Shown one piece after another: positions 62,600-64,000 of a DNA stretch of 64,000 nucleotides. The DNA comes from Lumbricus terrestris. Taxonomy: Eukaryota > Annelida > Clitellata > Crassiclitellata > Lumbricidae. The DNA lies in contig OX457038.1 of assembly GCA_949752735.1 (NCBI GenBank), positions 60,874,020-60,938,019 of the forward strand, given 5' to 3'. Numbering within the stretch: position 1 is the first letter of the stretch; every line of letters begins with the position of its first letter. The notes beneath the pieces were generated by a model. It worked only from the letters and a program-made list of their open reading frames with translations, was not told the DNA's origin and made no database searches. The position numbers were made by a program, and so were the translations under genes.

Positions 62600-64000
62600 G
62601 AAGCGAAGGCGCAGTTGGATCGAGGTGACCCGGAAGTTGGCGACGGCGAAGTTTTACAATGTATTTATATGCGACGTTTCATATGGATATCGAATATCGA
62701 CGAATAAGTTCTTATAATCTATGGAGGCGACGGCGAAGACGCGACGAATGGATGCGACGGCGAAGTTAAGTTAACTCCGAAATTAGAGGCGACGGCGAAG
62801 TTTTAGTTTTCCGCGATGTTAGATACCGAATAGTCTACGGATAGGCCTAGTTGGCAGTTGGAGTGGACGGCGAAGTTGGAAGAGACAACGAAGATGGAAA
62901 CAACGGCAGGGTGAGAATTGCCGGGGGGATTGGGGGGTTTCGACCCCCCAGTCTTTCTTAGAGCCCCATGTTAAAGTATGTTTTTTACACCCCAATTCCA
63001 AGTGGATAATGGTCCAACCCCCCCCCCCAGTTATTTTTCCACAATTCTCACACTGAGCAACGGCGAAGATGGAACTGGCGACGAAGTAGCATACGACGGA
63101 GCAGTTCATGGTGATTTCGAAGTTGACGGCGACGACGGAGTCTTTCTTATCCGCAAGGATGGATGCGATGGTAAAGTTCAGGGCGACAGCGATCGGAGAG
63201 GCGACAACTAAGGTAGAAGTCGGAGTCGACTGCGAAGTTGGAATAAGCGGCGATGTGGGTGACGACGGGGAAATTGGAACGGACGACGAGGTGAATGTGA
63301 CAGCAAAGATGGAGCTTAGGCGAGGGATGCAGGCGATAACGAAACTGGTGACGTCGGAATTTGTGACGACGATTAAACTTTAGACGATGGCGAAGTTAAA
63401 AGCGATGTCAGAGGTCCGACGATGTATTTGTTTTTCGTACGACTATGAAGGCAACAGCGAAGATTGGAGTGACCATGGCACACATGCAGTTGGAGGTTAC
63501 TCCGAAGTTGAAGGCGATGGCAGAATTTCATTTATCCGTTAAGTTGGAGGCGACGATGAAGCTATAGAAGCGACGGCGTTGTTGGTGGCGGCAGCGAAGA
63601 CAAATATTATAAGCGATGGCGCAGTTGGAGCAGGATTCGAGGTTAAAGGATCGAGGCGGCTAAATTTTATTTCTCCTTGAAATTGGAATCGAATGTAAGG
63701 CTCGACGACGGCAAAATTTGAGGAAACAGCGAGATGGGAGCGACGGCGCAGTTTGCGTTGATTCCAAAGTTGTCGGCGACGGGGCAATTAATTATGCGTG
63801 ACGTTTGAGTCGACGATGAAGCTCCAATCGACGGCGAAGTTGGAAGCGACGGCGCATTTGGAGATGACTCAGAATTTGAAGGCGATTTCAACGTTGTATT
63901 TATCCGCTCGCGCTGGGAGACGACGATAAGACTGTTGGTGACGGCGATGTCTTTAGTTGTCCGTGACATTGAAGGGTACGACGAAGTTTGAGGCGATGGC
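62600..64000. repeat. degenerate GC-rich satellite, runs off the window
   Basis: Many scattered copies of GGCGACGGCGAAGTTGGA (18 bp) in imperfect form, mixed with recurring T-rich blocks such as TATTTATCCG every 60-280 bases. Open frames on both strands (for example 63108-63383) are produced by the repeat. Interrupted by a MITE at 62907-63055. Confidence 0.75.
62907..63055. mobile_element. hAT-type MITE inside the satellite
   Basis: 149 bp, ends CAGGGTGAGAATTG...CAATTCTCACACTG, flanks AACAACGG and AGCAACGG (7 of 8). Its flanks are satellite sequence, so it inserted after the array formed. Confidence 0.78.

Noticed and set aside
63108..63969. Coding regions at the right edge (both strands)
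   Set aside because: Frames follow the satellite repeat and are interrupted; no exon signals.

Overview
The window is animal nuclear DNA: AT-rich, intron-dense, full of transposon relics, and carrying three protein-coding genes that I could assemble exon by exon with consistent reading phases, plus one tRNA gene. The families present (ADAP, a cadherin with a membrane-adjacent domain, BLOC-1 pallidin) are metazoan. The mobile-element mix (an L2/CR1-type LINE with a 2A-like motif, many hAT-type MITEs, a mariner, a Helitron, several tRNA-derived SINEs) suggests a marine invertebrate, possibly a deuterostome, but the sequence alone does not fix the species.

Layout. (1) Positions 211-3377, plus strand: the last five coding exons of an ADAP (centaurin-alpha) gene, covering both PH domains; the ArfGAP part lies to the left of the window. 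(2) About 3.4-15.4 kb: 3'UTR and intergenic DNA with MITEs, minisatellites, a nearly full-length LINE (about 8.94-12.91 kb) and a tRNA-Glu(CTC) gene on the minus strand at 13704-13775. (3) Positions 15475-49964, plus strand: a complete cadherin gene in 41 coding exons. It encodes about 1954 residues: signal peptide, about 13 cadherin repeats, a PCDH15/CDH23-like membrane-adjacent domain, one transmembrane helix and a long Gly/Ser/Tyr-rich cytoplasmic tail. Its introns hold most of the SINEs, MITEs, the Helitron and the mariner. (4) Positions 53977-57827, minus strand: BLOC1S6 (pallidin) in five coding exons, convergent with the cadherin gene. (5) About 58-64 kb: MITEs, a minus-strand 3' fragment of the same LINE family, and a degenerate GC-rich satellite that runs off the right edge.

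The three genes look functionally unrelated (phosphoinositide signalling/Arf regulation, adhesion, lysosome-related organelle biogenesis). The most interesting signals concern how tandem repeats sit on exon edges of the cadherin gene: an exact 53-nt duplication of an exon start that keeps phase, a 24-bp minisatellite whose every unit carries the splice donor, a 66-bp duplication across another donor, arrays abutting two acceptors, and a 16-bp palindromic array that begins on the stop codon. Other observations are two GC-AG introns, strong excess of the octamer TAGGCCTA, paired TGACGTCA sites, and LINE/SINE copies that share a 3' end but carry different microsatellite tails. No clearly new multi-gene system was found.
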